In this document: piece by piece, positions 6,194 to 7,050 of the stretch
Numbering within the stretch: the first letter of the stretch is position 1
Layout: every line of letters starts with the position of its first letter
The notes under the pieces: model-generated
What the model was told of the DNA's origin: nothing
The model's database searches: none
Seen by the model: the letters and a program-made list of their open reading frames with translations, nothing else
Source: CAZGRP01 sp964527995
GTDB lineage: Bacteria > Zhuqueibacterota > Zhuqueibacteria > Oceanimicrobiales > CAZGRP01
Reading direction: 5' to 3'
Assembly: GCA_964527995.1 (NCBI GenBank)
Contig: CAZGRP010000122.1
Location: 1 to 7,050, forward strand
DNA: 7,050 nt
Translations under genes and position numbers: made by a program

Positions 6194-7050
6194 ATGAAAA
6201 TCAAATACAAACTTGTGCTCAGCCTGTTTGCCATCATCGGTGCAAGCCTGCTCTTCGCTCTCGTCTATAACAGCCGTCAACAGTCGCGGCAGCACCTCAA
6301 GGAGGCCGAGAACCTGTGGCTGCGGGTGGCCCAGACCATGGCTGAAACCTGGGCGATCTCCATGGAATACACGGGATCTGAGCGTGTCGCCCAGAGTCAT
6401 TTGGCCCAACAGGCAAGTCTGGGGCCCTTGCTCGAAATCCGCCTGGCGAGAAGCTTGACGTTCGGGCCTGTCCGTACCGGCGGCACCCCCTATGTCACCT
6501 CCAGGCTGGAGAAAAGGGTCGTTGCCCAAAGACGCCCTGCCTTCGAGCTTATCCGGCGGCGGCCGTACAGCGAGCTGGTCACCCTCGTGCCGATCGTGGC
6601 CAAGCGCCGCTGCATCGACTGCCACCAGAAGTTCGGCCACAAGGGCATGCGGGAAGGCGAAGTAATTGCTGTCCTGTCGCTGCGAAGTTCACTGCGGCAG
6701 ATGCAGGCCGACATGGCCAAAGGCAAGCGCAGTCTCATCCTCGTTTTCGCCGGCATTCTGACTGCAGCCCTGGCGATCGTCTATCTTACCGTCAGCAAGC
6801 TCACCCGCCCGATCGCCCTGCTGACCGATGCCTCCAAAGAGGTCGCTGCAGGCAATCTCGACGTTCATGTCGGGATCGCTACCCGGGACGAATTGGGGAT
6901 TCTATCTAAAGCCTTCAATGCCATGACCGCGAAGCTCCGGGAGGCGCGTCTCACCTTGGAAAAACGGGTCCAGGAGCGCACCGAGGAACTCTCGGCAGTG
7001 GTGGCCGTCGCCAACACCGTCAGCCGCTCCCTGGATCTGGACCGCATTCT
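6194..7050 (+). CDS. Membrane sensor protein with c-type heme motif and HAMP domain, probable histidine kinase (N-terminal part)
   Basis: This is the first 285 residues of a transmembrane signalling protein cut by the right edge. TM1 is at about residues 5-24. An extracytoplasmic domain with C140-I-D-C143-H144, a c-type heme attachment motif, is followed by G-x-x-x-G-E-V-I-A-V-L-S-L, the layout of Tll0287-like (DUF3365) heme sensor domains. TM2 is at about 180-200. A HAMP domain follows (LTRPIALLTDASKEVAAGNL...DELGILSKAFNAM), then a coiled coil, then LSAVVAVANTVSRSLDLDRI at 266-285, typical of the start of a GAF domain. The missing part probably holds a histidine kinase module, but a diguanylate cyclase or another output is possible. 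The heme suggests sensing of redox state or a gas ligand. The start ATG is preceded by a GGGGTGG sequence with 4-5 nt spacing. It is divergent from the hydrogenase cluster; a regulatory link is only inferred. Confidence 0.85.
   Translation, partial: MKIKYKLVLSLFAIIGASLLFALVYNSRQQSRQHLKEAENLWLRVAQTMAETWAISMEYTGSERVAQSHLAQQASLGPLLEIRLARSLTFGPVRTGGTPYVTSRLEKRVVAQRRPAFELIRRRPYSELVTLVPIVAKRRCIDCHQKFGHKGMREGEVIAVLSLRSSLRQMQADMAKGKRSLILVFAGILTAALAIVYLTVSKLTRPIALLTDASKEVAAGNLDVHVGIATRDELGILSKAFNAMTAKLREARLTLEKRVQERTEELSAVVAVANTVSRSLDLDRI

Overview
The window looks like DNA from an anaerobic, Gram-negative-type bacterium with Tat export, membrane-bound hydrogen metabolism and selenocysteine insertion. 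A sulfate-reducing or syntrophic member of the Desulfobacterota is my best guess. This rests on gene content only; I could not run a taxonomic search.

Layout. On the minus strand, read from right to left, lies a compact hydrogenase cluster: small subunit with a Tat signal (4961-3822), large subunit (3819-2215), b-type cytochrome (2204-1530), maturation endopeptidase (1432-956) and a HybE-family assembly chaperone (941-498). After a gap of about 320 bases comes the 5' part of hypA (179-1), the nickel-insertion accessory gene, which runs off the left edge. Right of the cluster is a gene-free stretch of about 1.2 kb (4962-6193). Its right half is GC-rich and full of inverted repeats. On the plus strand, from 6194 to the right edge, is the N-terminal part of a membrane sensor with a c-type heme motif, a HAMP domain and the start of a probable GAF domain.

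Main result. The large-subunit frame meets an in-frame TGA at 2292-2290, exactly where the first cysteine of the C-terminal active-site motif DPCxxCxxH should be. Past the TGA the same frame continues as L-G-C-G-V-H and then an 18-residue tail ending in TAA at 2217-2215. A hairpin with a GU-containing loop starts 11 nt after the TGA, as expected of a bacterial SECIS element. I therefore read the TGA as selenocysteine (residue 510) and the enzyme as a [NiFeSe] hydrogenase. The small subunit agrees: it has a fourth cysteine (Cys290) where standard [NiFe] enzymes have proline, as in [NiFeSe] enzymes with a [4Fe-4S] medial cluster. Reading the TGA as a stop would lose the essential C-terminus and would invite a wrong upstream start for the cytochrome gene.

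How the parts work together. The small and large subunits would be exported folded by the Tat system. The C-terminal helix of the small subunit and the four-helix cytochrome b would anchor the enzyme and pass electrons from periplasmic H2 to the quinone pool. The endopeptidase removes the 18-residue tail after His516, HybE assists assembly before export, and HypA delivers nickel. A terminator-like hairpin between the cytochrome and endopeptidase genes may lower expression of the accessory genes relative to the structural ones. The divergent heme-containing sensor could monitor redox state; any link to the hydrogenase is inference.
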